From: Dioscorea cayenensis subsp. rotundata
Taxonomy: Eukaryota > Streptophyta > Magnoliopsida > Dioscoreales > Dioscoreaceae
Direction of reading: 5' to 3'
Length of the DNA stretch: 64,000 bases
NCBI RefSeq assembly: GCF_009730915.1
Contig: NW_024086664.1
Span: 21,611 to 85,610 of the forward strand
The notes below the pieces were generated by a model. The model was not told the DNA's origin. It made no database searches and saw only the letters and a program-made list of their open reading frames with translations. Both the position numbers and the translations under genes were made by a program. How positions within the stretch are numbered: the first letter of the stretch is position 1; each line of letters begins with the position of its first letter. Positions 1 through 19,572 of the stretch are shown here, one piece after another.

Positions 1-960
1 CCGGTAACCCGGCCGATCGAACCGGTGACCCGGTGACCCGGCCGGGTCACCAACCCGGGTTTGCATAATTTTTTATTTTTTTTTAATTTTTTTATTCTAT
101 GTTATAATATATTAATATTTTGGGGGTTAAAATGTAAAAATGTAAACAAAGGGTATTCAATTATGAATTATTTAATTGTTTATAATTGTGGATTATTTAG
201 TTGTTTATTTCATGTTTATAATTTAATTTATGGAGTTTTGAACAAGTTTATATTTGATGTATTTGAATTTATGAAGATTAAATACTTTTATGCTTCTTTT
301 TTATGGATTTCTTAGTTGAATATTTTTTATATTTTTCAATTGATTTTGTATTAGTTTATTTTTATATTATTTAGTGTATAAGTGTATTTCACATTTTGAA
401 TGCGGTGTACTTCAATATATTTATTTATGTAAAATACTTGCTTAAAATCTTAAAGTTTTAAAAGTTATGTTTTTATTTTTTTAATTTTTTTATTCTTCAA
501 TATTTTATTTTTTTTAATCACATATAACTAAAATTTAAATTATTTTTAATAATAATTGTTGACCCCCGTTGAACCCCTTACCCCTATTTTTTTTTTGTGT
601 CGATGCCCAGTTCAGGTCTGAGAACCTACTATTTTCTAGTAAATATTTTTATGTTTCTCAATTAATTTTGTATTAGTTTATTCTTATGTTATTTGGTGTA
701 TTTCACATTTTTTAATGTGGTGTATTTCAATATTTATTTATGTAAAATACTTACTTAAAATTTTAAAAGTCATGTTTTTATTTTTTTATTCTTCAATATT
801 TGATTTATTAATTATATATAACTAAAAATTATATTATTTTTAATAAAAATTATTGACCCCGGTTCAACCCCGGTTGAACCCCTCGACCCCTGACCCCTAC
901 CCTTCTCCGGGTCGATACCCGGTCCGGGTCTGAAAACCCTGGTTATTATACTAGTTATTT
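1..960. repeat. Dispersed repeat with CCGG-rich edges and internal tandem copies
   Basis: The first 60 bases and positions 840-945 are rich in ACCCGG/CCGGGT words, with AT-rich DNA between. Two diverged direct copies lie at about 315-600 and 645-930. Both run from a 'ttgtattagtttatt' start through 'tttatgtaaaatactt' to a 'gttgacccc' GC-rich end. No coding potential is convincing. The element is probably a non-autonomous repeat cut by the window edge; its family is not recognised. Confidence 0.5.
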
Positions 961-1108
961 TGGCAAGGAGGAGAGACAGGTGAATGTTGATCCATCAGGC
1001 CCTGTGGACTTGCGTAGATTCAAAGCTTACTCATTTCCCTAAAAAAACGTGTGCTTATAACAAACACAAACACATATCCCCTACCCCTTAATCATATCAT
1101 AATTTAAG

Positions 1109-1881
1109 TGTGCGTTTGGATGCCCTCAATCATTAATCATTGATTACATATTCCCTTCCATTTGTTTGGATGTTATTTTATGTAGATGATCATTGAGGGT
1201 TGGTGGAATTCATTACCTCCACCAAAGGAATAAGTTATTCCCCCCACATTGAGGGGAATACCCATTACTAATAGTTGAATTTATGTTTAAATAAAAATTT
1301 TACTTATATATCCCAACTTAAGACCTAACCATCTTTAATTAACTTAATTAATAAAATAATTAATTAACTCAATTAATTAAGTTACTTAATTAATTCAGTT
1401 AATAAAATAATTGATTAAATTAATTAATAAAATAGTTAATTAATTTAATTAACTTAATTAAGATAATAAAATAATTAATTGTATTAACTTGATTAATTAA
1501 ATAATTAATTAAGTTAATAAAATAATTAATTAACTGAATTAATAAAATAGTTAATTAACTTAATTATTTAAGTTAATTAAATAATTAATTGTATTAATAA
1601 AATAATTAATTAACTTAATTAATTCTTAATGTCATTAAACATATATACATAATTGTTTTTTAAAAGGGTATAAAAGTAATTGTTTCACATATTCTCCACT
1701 TGCTTTTTACATTCTCAATGCATAACCCTCAACCAAACACAGTTTTTATTCCTATCCCCTCCCCATTACCCCTATTCCCATTTTTCCTCTTCATTATCCC
1801 CTCCCCATTACCTCTATTCCCATTCCTCTCTTCATTACCCCCATTCTTATCCCAATTCCTATTCTGTCATCCAAACGCACC
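1109..1881. mobile_element. Non-autonomous TIR element, AT-rich core
   Basis: The inverted ends match as GTGCGTTTGGATG (1110-1122) and CATCCAAACGCAC (1868-1880). They are flanked by an imperfect short duplication, TTAAG/CTAAG. The core at 1310-1640 is an array of 'taattaattaactt' words. No transposase is present. This looks like a MITE; the superfamily is uncertain. Confidence 0.6.
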
Positions 1882-2214
1882 CTAAGTTTCAAAGTAAAGA
1901 AGTTAGACATGACACATTTGATCTAATGATATTTGATCTCGAATAGAGTATGTGCTCAATATTTCTTTACTACTGCAAAATCGAATAACATGACTTTCAC
2001 TAAGCTTAGGCCAATGAAAAAAAAAACAAAACAAAATAGACTCCAAAATGGCACTTTCAATATTATTACAAAAGCCTGCCTTGTTTCCTAGAAGCCTTCT
2101 CCCTTTTGAGGTCTTCTCATACTCTATATTAGACCATGAAACGGACCTCAAAGTCTTCAAAACAATAATAAAAAAAAAATCTAGTGTTCAAGATTTGGTG
2201 ACTAAGCTTAAGAG

Positions 2215-4829
<2,615 letters not shown>

Positions 4830-7784
4830 ATTTTGCCTGCCTTCAAGATTTATTCTTGTATCAGTAAAAGAAGAAAGCCACATTATAGATTGAAGATACA
4901 AAATTCTCATGTACCCATATTTGAATTGACTGCAATAAAATTGCTTTAGCTCACCAATACAATGCGTGCGATCGATCCTATGCTCTCATCATCAATTAAA
5001 CAAAACTAAACAAGATCAATCAAATAGAGGAAATTACAAGATTATTAGTTCCTGTGCTTAAGCAGAACACCAAACCAAAAGAAAGAAAATGTTCAGTGAG
5101 TAATTAGCTATATCATTTGAAAATCAGAATGACAGAACCCGAGAAAATTTTTGAAGTCTAATCATAGTGCCAAAACACTTGGTGCAGGAAAGGCAGAAAG
5201 GAAGCCCATCTCGGTAGAGTACTAGAATCAGGCCTAATCATTGTTGGAAAATCTCCGTAATTGAATTGGAGTTAGCAATTACTATTCGTTGATATTTAAT
5301 CAGCAATTGATTAATTATCAAGGATCCATCATATAGAAATTTGAATATATATGTAAAATTAGGGTTATCTCACTGAGATTTCACAAGTGTCATCTCACAA
5401 AAGTTTCATAAGTGCAAAATCCTCCAATCCTCCAACGCAATTAATGATATGGAACCAAAGACTATCAATTCTTGTGATCATACAGAACATGAAATAGAAA
5501 AGAAAATGTTGATTAAGTTAGCTACCTAATGACATGGATAAGACTCAAACATTGGGCCATCCTTATCATTTGAAAAATAAGAATGACGGAACCCCAGAAT
5601 AAGATCTAAAACTCGTAATTTTACCAAAACGTTTTGTTGCTGGAAAGATAGAAAATAAGCCCATCTCAGCAATAGGACTAGAATCATGTCTAATTTTTGT
5701 CGGAAAATCTTCCTTATTAAAATTGAGTTATCAATTATGATTGATTGATTTTTAATCAATAATTAATTAATTATTAAGGATCAAGCTTATAAACTGACAT
5801 CAAACATATGAGTTAGATCAGAGTTACAACATAATTTCACAAGTCCAAAATCCTCCAACATTTACCCACCATTCATTAATTAAAATGCAATAATTTTGGC
5901 TCATTATTTGGTGCCACCCAATTCTACAAAGTAATCTTGTTGAGTTACGCGAGATTATTAGGCTCATTTGCTCTGACGTATTATCAAAAAGTGATCATTT
6001 TTAGTAGAAGCTGCTTTCCCGGAAAAAGTGTTTCCTATAGCAAGTAAAGCTAGTGACTTTTTCAGATTTTTGTATTTATGATATTTTCTAGAAAGAAAAT
6101 GTTTGAAAAAGTTGAAAAAATTGCTTTTCTCATAAGCTATTCATGTAAAATGTTTGAAAAACATTTTTCGTAGTTCTGGCCACGAGCTCCGAAAAATGCT
6201 TTCGCTCTGACACTTTAGAAAGCCCCAATCTAAAAACTTTTTGAGCCAAAAATCTTAACTTATAAATGTGCTCTTCTAGGCTTTTTAAAAAGCTAATCCA
6301 AATGCATCAGCAGGGATGCAATCTCGGGACCCACTCATTGCAATGTGAGGCAGGTCGGGAGTGAAAATTTAGATAAAAAATGAGCATAATTGAGGTTGTC
6401 TTTTAAAAAGTTTATATTAATTAGGTTTTGATTTCTTTTCATTCTTTTAAGTATGGACTTTTTTAGAGTGATATTTGCAATGGTGCTAGTCTTGTATCGT
6501 GAAAGGAAGTCGCCACACGCCATATGACAAACAAAAACAATTCACCAAAAATGGGACTTGCAAATCATCACTCACAAGTCACACTAAGAGGCTCAATTGA
6601 GGTTATCGCCATGCTATCAGTCTATCACCAATAGTCTTGATTCATTGCTATGCTGCCACTGCGAATCATAAAAGACACCTAGACAACTGGTATTTTATGG
6701 CCAAGACATGCTACATGCCATTGAACTGTTTCTATGGGAATATTGTTCAGACATTGCCCATAATCATTTAAAGTTAACTGGGAAACCGTTTACTTATAAA
6801 TAGAGTTACAAGACTTTCTAATTTTTTTAATTAAAAATAAAAAATTCTCAAAATCTTTTAAAAATTGATTGAAAAAACTATTTTATACATACATTTCTCT
6901 ACATTCTTTTCCAGGTTACGGTTAACATTACCCAAACACATATATATTCATAACTTTAAATATATTTTTATTTTCATTAACATATGTATATTCCTCGTTT
7001 AAAAAAAAATTACAATGAGTTAAATTTTTTACTTTTGTTATTATCGATAGACAACCTGTACAGCTCACCAGTGGATTTCTCTCCAATCAAATTAGGATAG
7101 TTTTCAAATTGATTATTGATTGATTCATGTTAATAAACTTTCCAACTATCTCTTATTGTACTCCTATATATGGTGCACCAATCAATGGACAATGTATCTT
7201 TTTTTTGCAATCAATCTTTCAATTATAAGATTTTATTTTAAGTTATATTAAAATATTTAACAAACACCAACCACCTCATAATCTATTGTCATTACTCATC
7301 AGGTCCTTTACTTAAAGTATTCATGTTCTTACTGAAGAGATATGTTTAAATTTTTAACACAAGTAAAATAAGGGCACAAATATATTAAGCGATTAACTTT
7401 ATATTTGTGGACGTGATCAATTCATATTTTATAAAAATTGTTTAACAAACAATCATAAAAAATAATAGTAAATATTATCATTTACAAACGATAAAAACTA
7501 AGAGAGATATTGAGGGAAATAGGTTAAATGGGCTCTCCTGGTGGAGTTATTATAATATGTTTTTTCGCGGGTAGAAGAAACCGGTGGACTTGTGTAATTC
7601 AAAGTCTACTCACGCCCCTAAAAGGATGTGTGCTCATAACAAGCATGTATCCCCTCCCCCTCCATCACATCATAATTTAATCTCGGATGGAGTATGTGCT
7701 TAATATCTCTCCACGACTGAAAACTTGAAGGACATGACTTTCACTAATGACAAAAAAGAAAATAGACGCCAAAATGGAACTTTC
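4830..7784. other. Intergenic region between OPR-1 and OPR-2
   Basis: No gene is seen. Two diverged direct copies of the OPR downstream repeat lie at about 5090-5400 and 5530-5870 (key words 'cagaatgacagaacc', 'gcccatctcggtag', 'ttaattatcaaggatcc'). A diverged repeat with runs such as 'gctttttaaaaagctaatccaaatgc' occupies about 5940-6310. About 6465-6760 resembles the far-upstream block of OPR-3, OPR-5, OPR-6 and OPR-7 ('gcaatg.cgctagtc', 'aaaatgggac'). This suggests that promoters were duplicated together with the genes. Confidence 0.5.
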
Positions 7785-7951
7785 AATATTACTTACAAAA
7801 CCCTGCCTTGTTTCCTAGAAGACTTCTCCCTTTTGAGGTCTTCTCATGCTCTATATCAGACCATGAAACGGAGCTCACAAGTCTTCAAAACAATCAAAAG
7901 AAAAGGAAAAAAAAAGTCTAGTGTTCAAGATTTGGTGATTGAACTCAAGAG

Positions 7952-9544
<1,593 letters not shown>

Positions 9545-9860
9545 GTTGCTGAAGAATTTGCCTGCCTTCTCAAGAGTTATTTCTGCATGTGTTTCGGCAT
9601 GGTACTTAGAGAAGAAAACAACATTACAGATTGAAGATATTTTCAGCCATAGCAAACTGGACAAGAAAAGCAGAGGAATTGGAACCAATATGTTTAAAGA
9701 AAACACAGTGATACTTCGAATCTATTTTGTTATGTCCTGTCTATGGTTGGATATTCACATGAATATGAAGGATTAATTAAAAACCCGTGGTGCTTCTTTA
9801 TATATAATCCTTTCCATAGGACTCTAATGATAAATTCATGAACCACAAGATTTAATTTGA

Positions 9861-10523
9861 ATTTAAATACAAAAAGAAGATTTCCAAAATGAATACATGA
9901 GATGCAACCATGCCGGAAGGTCCATTTTCATTTGACCACATCGATCTTTGTTAGTAATGATAGACAATCTTCTCAGAATTAATTTCTTTTGAAGTCCTAA
10001 ATCATATCTATTTGTTAAGGTAGAAAAAACCAAGGATGCTGTTCTAATCACTTAATTAGCAAAGAGCTAAGGTAAATGAAATATGAAAGTTGCAGGGAAA
10101 GGCCTGAAATAAAGTTAATAAAGATAAACGCAAGCAATTCATAATAACAACCAATATTGTTATGTGAACAAAATTGTTACATTAATAAGAAAATATTTTC
10201 ATGAGAGTTCTTGGCACAAAAGTATAGCTAACACATTATCATGGGGACTCTTTGAATTTGTCCATGAAATTCCTCCCAGATGAGTTTTTTTTTTTTTTTT
10301 TAAACCAAAACTCTAGCATAAATCAGCAAGTTCAAGCATAACATGAGAGGAGAGAAAAACTAAAGGACACTAGATCTGGAAGTTGCAATCTAAACAATTA
10401 AATCACAGAGGAAACAATGAAGTTGCATCATTGCAAGCATGCATGTAAAAATAACATAAGCAAATAAAAGATTATCAGCATCAAAAGGATACATTATCCA
10501 ATTATCAACTCAGGATTAAATTA
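9861..10523 (-). pseudogene. Fragment of an SDH6-like gene (intron 2, part of exon 2, intron 1)
   Basis: This stretch aligns by eye to about 60436-61150 of the SDH6-like gene ('gaaggtccattttcatt', 'gacaatcttct', 'tgaagtcctaaa', 'catgggGactctttgaat'). Only the end of exon 2 is present (about 10240-10285). The rest of that exon is replaced by a T-run, and the donor GT is mutated. The fragment is non-functional. It indicates that an ancestral OPR-SDH6 neighbour pair was copied together before the larger duplication. Confidence 0.75.
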
Positions 10524-11439
10524 AGAGATTTCCCTTTTTAAGGCTCATGAAAACCAATAAATTTGTCTATCATCGCACCAATTTGTAAGACTTAAACAAT
10601 GTGTCATGAAACTATAATGTTACAAGAATTTTGTACACTCAATCTCTTGTGAAGTTGTCATGCATGACCAGATCAAGTAGCCAACATGATCAGCAATCTA
10701 AATGCTGATTATGACACATTAAAGTAGCTGCAATATTCACTAGAAGGGCATACCTAAAGCCAAAGTATGAGAAAACGTTTATAAACTTTTGAATACAGTT
10801 AATTAGATCACAAAACATACACCAAAAAAAATATTGAAAAGATGATAAAGCAATTTATATTCAGATAAAAGCCGCTTCACAGCATTCAACTGTAATTGCA
10901 GCACAAAAACATAATGGATGAGTCCAATCCAAGGCACATTCTCTATTTTATTTTTTTAACATGTGGACAAGCCACATGTCAAAGGTGTGTATCACTGGAA
11001 ATTGATCTTATGCAGTTATCCAGCGAACAGAAGAATTACTTTACAAAACCACTTCGACAGTTGGAAATCTTTTTTGATGTCATTGTGTCCGTATTTCAAA
11101 TTATGAGTAACTAGAGTTTTTATAAAATACCTTTTGTAATCAGGCTAGTACCATTAGAATAACCACATACCTTTTGGTGGAGGCACACAAACTCTGTTTA
11201 TTATTATTATTTTTCTTTGAAGGCCCACTAATCCAACGGCTGTTAATGCCTGATGGCTTGATATGTACTCTTTGTTATTTTTTATTTTTTTATTTTTAAT
11301 AATTAATTGAGATACTTTACTTAATAATGAATTATACACTATTTTTAAATTGATTTAACATATATATCCTTGGCAAATCTGAAATTTACACAAATTTCCA
11401 TAGATTCTGGCCTTTCATAAAATTATTATTTTCCCTTTC

Positions 11440-11470
<31 letters not shown>

Positions 11471-12430
11471 TACAAAATATAAAATATACACAAACAAAGA
11501 AATAAAAGAATTTTTTTTCTCTAAGTATAATTTAAAAATATCTATATAAGTGCCACATAGAATGGCATATATGATACCAAACTCAAATATAAAAACATAG
11601 CTTGCATTTGTCAAATTGGGAATTAATTGATAGAAAAAGGGCTTAAAGCCCATACATAATTCTTTATTTTGGTCAAAGTTTTATAGGTCAATGACATCCA
11701 CCCTATTTTTAAAGCCATTGGTGTAAGGCATTTGAATCAATCTTGCTGAATACAGTGATGGTAATGGATTCAGAGTTGTGGTTTCAGGCTTACAATTCAA
11801 CCCCCGCGCCACTGGGTAAGGGCAAACTGGCTAGATATTTAATTCTTAGCTTGTGTGCATACCCCTAATAGTGTTTGTCAAATCTGTCAAAAAAAAATTT
11901 ATTTTGATAATTTAATTGAAGATTACTGGTCTCTTAACCTACTAGTATATAAAGTCTCATGTCTCGAGGGTGACGAAAAATGAATCCTTGCAGGCATAGA
12001 ATCAACGTGCATGGAATATTTAAAAAAATTGCGCACTTCTTTGACGAGTTTTATATGGGCTAAGATGTTCATTGTCCGATGGTTATGTAGACTACTGTGG
12101 CATGTTCATTTTCCTAAAAGTAAATAAATAATAAATAAATAAATAATTTATTATTTATGAGCACATCTAATGGGCCGGATGAGAGTTTTACAAATTTTTT
12201 TTTTTTTTGCAAAAAGCTGAAGCTAAAAAAGAAAAAAAAAAAACAGAAAAAAAGACTTAAAATGAAAGCTGCAATTGCTAGCACAAATCTTTCGAGCCAG
12301 TGAAGGGGGTTGAGGCCTTATGAAAAGAGAGAAAGTTGAGGGTTTAAACAGCCGAAAACAACTAGGGAGTCTGCAAGAGTGTTTGAGTCACGGTTAATAA
12401 GCTCAAGCGAGAGGTGGGGGAAGTGATATA
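10524..12430. other. Intergenic, no gene recognised
   Basis: AT-rich sequence with no supported coding region. It contains a (TA)n microsatellite at about 11446-11470, an ATAA-rich run at 12121-12145 and A-rich tracts near 12230. The equivalent unit B stretch is 31443-33355. Confidence 0.5.
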
Positions 12431-13760
12431 TTGAGACAGTCTTGCATCTGTTGGAATTTCGGCTTGAAGGGCTAAGAAACTGTTTTTTGAAAGTTATTAA
12501 TCATTTGAGTTATTCCTGGGTAGTCGCAGAAAAGTCTGTTTGGATGCCATCCATTGGAGATGCAAAGGCTTAGAGCTTGAATGACGGCCTCCATCTCAAC
12601 CAAGATTGGTGAGTCGGATCTGCTACCACAAGCTCCTGCAATCAAGATTTTGTTGTAGTTAGAGATGATAACATATCCTACTCCACACTCATGAGAAGCT
12701 ATGATCCGGGTTGTATCAGTATGGACAATGATGATAGGGTGAGTATTTCTGGGTTTAGAGAACTCCCTATGTTTGCTGGTAATTGCATGATCAAAATCTG
12801 AGCAGTAGGACCAAGCTTTGTCTACAATGGTGTTTAGATGTGGTCTCTGGTTCTTGAAGATAAGGTTGCATCTCTCTTTCCAATTAACCAAACATTAGTG
12901 ACAATTAGAGCTTTGGCAAAGTGGCTTTTGTGGTGGTGGTTGAAGGAACTGGTAATCCAGAGCCCTGAATTGAGAACATGAAAGTTAAGAAAAGGTAAAC
13001 CCAAACAGTCTAGGACTTTGTACCAGCAAGCAATGGTCTTTGAACAATTCCAGAAGAGATGGCTTGCGGTTTCAGGCTCTAATTCACAGAATTTGCAAAG
13101 AGTGTAAGGGCCGATGTTGAGATCATATAAATAGGCCCCTGTTGGCAATTTACCATGGAACATTTTCCAAATAAAGATCTTGATGAGAGGGATAACTCGA
13201 AGTCTCCAAATCTGATGCCACCCAAACCAACCTTCGGCATCACAAACATTGAGATGATCATAAACTGTAGAAGCAAGAGTAATTTTGATAGTTTCATGAC
13301 CCCAAATTCAGAAGTTTTTCGGGGCATTAGCATCAATCTTGTTTATCCACTTCCAATCCAGATTTTGGCCGAAAATATTACTCAACTTATCTTGATCCAA
13401 GGAGTCATTGCAAATAAAGTCAACAAAGGACAAATTCTTCTAGATTAAGTTCATGTTGATGTAGGTCGGCTTCATGTTAATGGGTAAATCCATGATACAA
13501 GGGTCTCTCCACATATCAATAGAAAGAGGGTTGCAAGAAGAAATTTTCAAGTTTACTCTGATGATCTCATTAGTTTTACAAATGGATTTGAAAAACCAGG
13601 AGGTTCGATTTAAGCAATTCATATTCGAGACATTCCAATGACCATAGTTTGGAAGATATCCACCCAGATTGTCCTCAGAGTTTAAAATTGCAAAAATATT
13701 TTTGGTCATTAAGGAATGCTTAACCAGATTTAGATTGTGAATACTTAAGCCCCTTTCAGA
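12431..13760 (-). mobile_element. 5'-truncated LINE, 3' part of ORF2 (zf-RVT and RNase H)
   Basis: Read on the minus strand, about 13340 down to 12900 encodes a zf-RVT-like segment (FIWKMFHGKLPTG, then a CKFCELEPETASHLFWNC cluster). This is followed by an RNase H domain (12891-12472) with acidic positions in VHTDTT, an EMEAVIQALSLC helix and FCDYPGITQMIN. That order is typical of plant non-LTR retrotransposons of the 'putative ribonuclease H' group. Frame changes between the pieces show decay. The reverse transcriptase core is absent. Confidence 0.8.
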
Positions 13761-14379
13761 TTTGTTAAGCGTAGTAATTGTCCAACCGATAGAATGGAAG
13801 CCGTTTCGATTGCTTGTCCTACCCTAGATATGCCAACTTAATTAAAATGACATGTGCATGATATGTAAATGGCTCAGAAAAGAAAAAAGGGCAGAAGAAT
13901 AAAATAAAATTAAATAATTTATACTTAATTGAAGGAATTTTTTAATTATTATTTAAAAGAGCAAAGAATACAATCCTGCCCTAGTGGAGGGATCAGTAAA
14001 TTACAGTAAAACTAAAAAATTATAAAAGTAATAATTTTTAAATCAATTGTAAAGTAGAACAATTTAATTCGTTAGTATCTTCTACATGGCATTTGCAATG
14101 ACATTATTAGGGAAACAGTCTCCTTATAAATTGAATTACAAGATTCTTCTCATTATTATGGTTAAAAGTTAATTTTTTGAAAAAAACCCCTAATTTATAC
14201 TATTTAAAATATATACTTTTTAAAAATTTTAAAAAATTAATTTATTTACTAAAGTTATGGTTTTTGAAATATAATGCATATTAGAGAGATAAGGAGTGAA
14301 GCAGCGGAAATTGTGTTGATGAAACTCCTTGGTAAATTAACTAAAGTCAAGATGTGATCATGATTTTTTTCTAAGTTAT

Positions 14380-14770
14380 AGTAGCACTTATTTTAAAAGT
14401 GCTTGTGAGAGTAAATTAAGTGCTTTTTAATGTTTTTTGTTTGGGTAAGCTAATGTAAAAGTACTTTTATATGTTTGAAGTTGTTTGGATGTTGATTTTT
14501 AAAAGGGCTTTTAGGGGTGGCAAATTACTAAAGTGGGCATTCATTGAGTTATTATTATACATTGCTATTAATAATGATAATAAAAATATTAATGATAATA
14601 ATAATAATAACTTAATGTATTATAATTATAATTAATAATTATTATTATAACTTAATGTATTGTAATTATAATATAATTATAATTATAATTACAATTATTA
14701 TTAATTATTATAACTTAATGTGTTATAATTATAATAATAATTATTATAACGTAATGTATTAATAATAATA

Positions 14771-14809
<39 letters not shown>

Positions 14810-15095
14810 GTCATTTTTTTGTTGTTTAATAAGCTAAGGCTGAGGCCATTAATTTGTTTAATTGTTGAGGGTAAACTGGTAATTTATAACACCAAAAAAT
14901 AGCATTTTAGAAGTGCTTTTTTCAAAAGCACCTCTTAACTAGCTTTTGAAAAAAAGCTGAATTTGAGCTTTTTTTAACAGCTTCTACTTTTGCAGAAAAG
15001 CCAATACAAACATCTTTTCTTTTATCCAAAAGTGCTTAACTTATAAAAAGTGCTTTTGGGCTTCTTAGAAGCCAATCCAAACAACCTCTTAGCTT
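14380..15095. mobile_element. MITE-like element with 'AAGTGCTTTT' ends and ATT microsatellite core
   Basis: The ends carry inverted words: 'gcacttattttaaaagtgctt' and 'gttgtttggat' on the left, 'aaaaagtgcttttgggcttc' and 'atccaaacaac' on the right. The middle (14560-14815) is a compound AT-only array of TAA/TTA and ATT repeats. No coding region is seen. The unit B copy is at about 35330-35946, where the array is shorter. Confidence 0.6.
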
Positions 15096-17937
15096 GTTTA
15101 TAATTCTATAAGAAGAACTTCGTATAAAAAATAATTGAAAAATTAATCAACACTTCTTGGTCTAATGGCAATGGGCATCCTATGTAAGGTATTTATGTAC
15201 TCACCGAAGAGATGAATTTAAACCTCAATTGCATTAGATTACGGAGATTACTAATTGAATTAGATTATGAATTTGCATTAAGTTGTTTTTTAATTGGATT
15301 ATTTGTTACTTGTTAGTTGAGTTCATTGTTAATTATATAGATATGATAGATGTTTTACACTTAACCCAAAATTTATAGATGTACATATATTTCATATAAA
15401 TTATTATTGTAATCTCAAATTTGAATTAATGGAATTGTTTAAAATGTACTTTTTTTTAGAAAAAATTTTGAATTCAGCATTTCCTTAATTTTGTTTCTGG
15501 TTCCGCTATTGACCTCAACTCACGTAGGGTGAGCATACAACTATGCTAAGATATTAACTCTATGTTTGTGCAAGCTCCTAACATGGTTTGTCCACATCTC
15601 GTCAAATTATATATATATATATATATATACCCTAAAAAAATCATATTTATATATATACCCAATGGAAAACAATATAATTATGAGTATATCTCACAAATTT
15701 CAATCTTTTCTTTAGATAGTTATTAATAAAAAAATATTTTTATAGTATTTAAAATTGAAATACCTAAAATTCACATCTCTTCTTTTTTTTTTTTTCACTT
15801 CTTTCCGGTTTGGAGTTTTTCTTTTTAATTTCTTTCTTTAAAAAAATTGTATTAAAGAAAGGAAACTCAATCCAATCAGATATAAAACAATATGGGTATA
15901 TAGTAATTAATTTTCAACTTTTTTTTTAAGGATATATATATGCATATGATATATATATATATGAAAAAAAGACATTTGCTCATAAGTAAAATATTCCTGT
16001 ATTTTAGTTAAAATTGACTAAAATTCCGAAGTGAAAACAAGGAATGAAAATTATTACCCAAAACAATACCCATAAAGCATTAATAGAAATTATCAATTTC
16101 TGGTAGTTTAGTTTTAATGAAACATAACTTTTATTTTATTTATTTATTTTGACAGAAACGTCAAGAGATAGACATTTACAGAGATGATATTCAAGTAATT
16201 CTGAAGAGATGTCACTCTTTTATTTTAATAGTAAGTGGTTTATCCACCTTTTATTCAAGAGATCGAAAATATAACTCTTCCACATAAGATCCACACTGAG
16301 ACCCAATATATAATGAATAAACATTACCAATAAACAATACTACGACAGTAAAGTTTTGAGCTCTCACTCTCTTCCCTTTACATACTTTGTAGTGAATTAT
16401 TATAATTATCATAAATACTTTTTAATTAAATTAATTTTATTATGATTACTACGTGGTAATAATCGAGCGGTCAAGATACTTCACTCCTTTGTTAAGTGCT
16501 TGCATTGTAATAACAAAAATGTAGTTGGGGTGGTTTCTTGCTGAAAGTATATATATAGTATAATTAGCATTGTAAAGTCTGGTTTTTGGCAAATTAGAAT
16601 GTCCTTCAACTTCAGCATGCAGCAGAAATATGTGCTAAAAATAAGATAAAATAAAATAAACTTTTATTATTGTCTCTTATGGGTGACATTTGCAATGACG
16701 CTAATCCACTATCATGAAACGAAGTAGACGCGCAGCACATGATTAATAAAAAAACAGCGACCAAAAATGGGACCCGCCAATCACTTTTTTTATAAATAAG
16801 TTGTCAGCCTGCCACATCAAAAAGGGACCCGCAAATCACACTCACAAAAAAGAGACACAATATAAAGGTTGTGACCATACCATCTCCAACGGCTTCGATT
16901 CATGGATTTGTAGCCGCCACGAATCTTAAAGAACATGTGGATGAATAGCTACTTATGGTCAAAATAAGTTACCGGGTTACATCTGTCGGTGGTGCATTGA
17001 ACTGTTTCATTGGCAGCCGAGTTCAGACATCGCCCACCACTGTTTAAAATTAGTGCGAAAACGATTTCATTATAAAAATAATAACAAAACTTTTTTTTTA
17101 AAGAGAAAAAGAAAAAAAAATCTCGAATCTTCTAAAGATTTATTTTTCAAAGAAATATACTATTTTCATATAAACATTTTATTTTATTTTATGTTTTTCT
17201 TTTACAAACACAGCCAACATTATCTCTTAAAAGTTGTCAAAAAAAACAAATAAGTACAGTGGTGCACAAATTATAGTCGCTTATCAACCTTTAATTATTT
17301 ATTAACTTGGTCACCACTCGACTTCCAATTTCAGTGGCTTATTGATCATTAGAGATTTATTAACTCGATTAAATATCACATAGGGTAATTAAAATTTTAC
17401 CAAATGCACTCTCAAAAGATTTTTAGGAATCAAATAGAGCTGATCAATCTCCTACTATTCAACCTTGAAGAAGAAGAATGAAACAATATTCTTCTCAGGA
17501 GATCCAACAGACAACATTGAAGATTTGATCCTGAATCTACTTATTCACAGTCCAAATAACAATCCCCTATATTAAGCAATGATTTATCCCCTCCAACTTC
17601 GGTTTTCAATTTTAATAAATTATGATTTTTTTGTTTTTTTAAATCTTAAAAGTATGTAGATTTTTTTTTTAGAAATTTTTGAAGCATAATAAAGATGTCA
17701 TACATGACACACTCCATCTGATAATATTTAATGTCAAATATTTGTGTACTCGCATGTTTCTTTGTGGCTGCAAAATTGAAGAACATGACTAAATTCAATG
17801 TATATTCCAAGTCAAATGCGTTTGACTCCTGCTCATCTTTGACCAAGGACAAAAAAGTAAAATAGCAGCCAAAATGGCACTTTCAATATTATTTGCAAAA
17901 CCCTTCCATATTTCCTAGAATCCATTCTTCCTTTTGC
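15096..17937. promoter_or_regulatory. OPR-3 upstream region with W-box pair and TATA
   Basis: No gene is seen. A block at about 16680-17040 ('gacatttgcaatgacgctaatcc') recurs upstream of OPR-5, OPR-6 and OPR-7. Near the gene, two W-box-type words TTTGACT (17821-17827) and TTTGACC (17838-17844) precede a TATA box (TATAAAT, 17938-17944). W-boxes bind WRKY factors, which would fit stress or jasmonate response; that role is inferred. The rest is AT-rich with (TA)n at about 15606-15630 and 15950. Confidence 0.5.
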
Positions 17938-18062
17938 TATAAATTGACCATGAAATGGAGCTCAAAGTCTTCAAAACAATCAAAGAAAACAAGAAAAAGA
18001 AGAAGCTGTTTCTTTTCTGTTCCTCAATTCAGTGTTCAAGTTTTGGTGATTTAACACAAGAG

Positions 18063-19572
<1,510 letters not shown>

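Noticed and set aside
14560-14815. Possible AT-rich replication origin or matrix attachment region
   Set aside because: It is a TAA/ATT microsatellite inside a MITE-like element, with length differing between units A and B; simple-repeat slippage explains it.
17955-18062. In-frame upstream ATG adding 36 residues (MELKVFK...) to OPR-3, with similar ones in OPR-5 and OPR-7
   Set aside because: It lies only about 10 nt after the TATA box, so it should be upstream of the transcript start. The frame is not kept in OPR-2, OPR-4 or OPR-6. OPR proteins normally start at the MAAEIPLL-like position.
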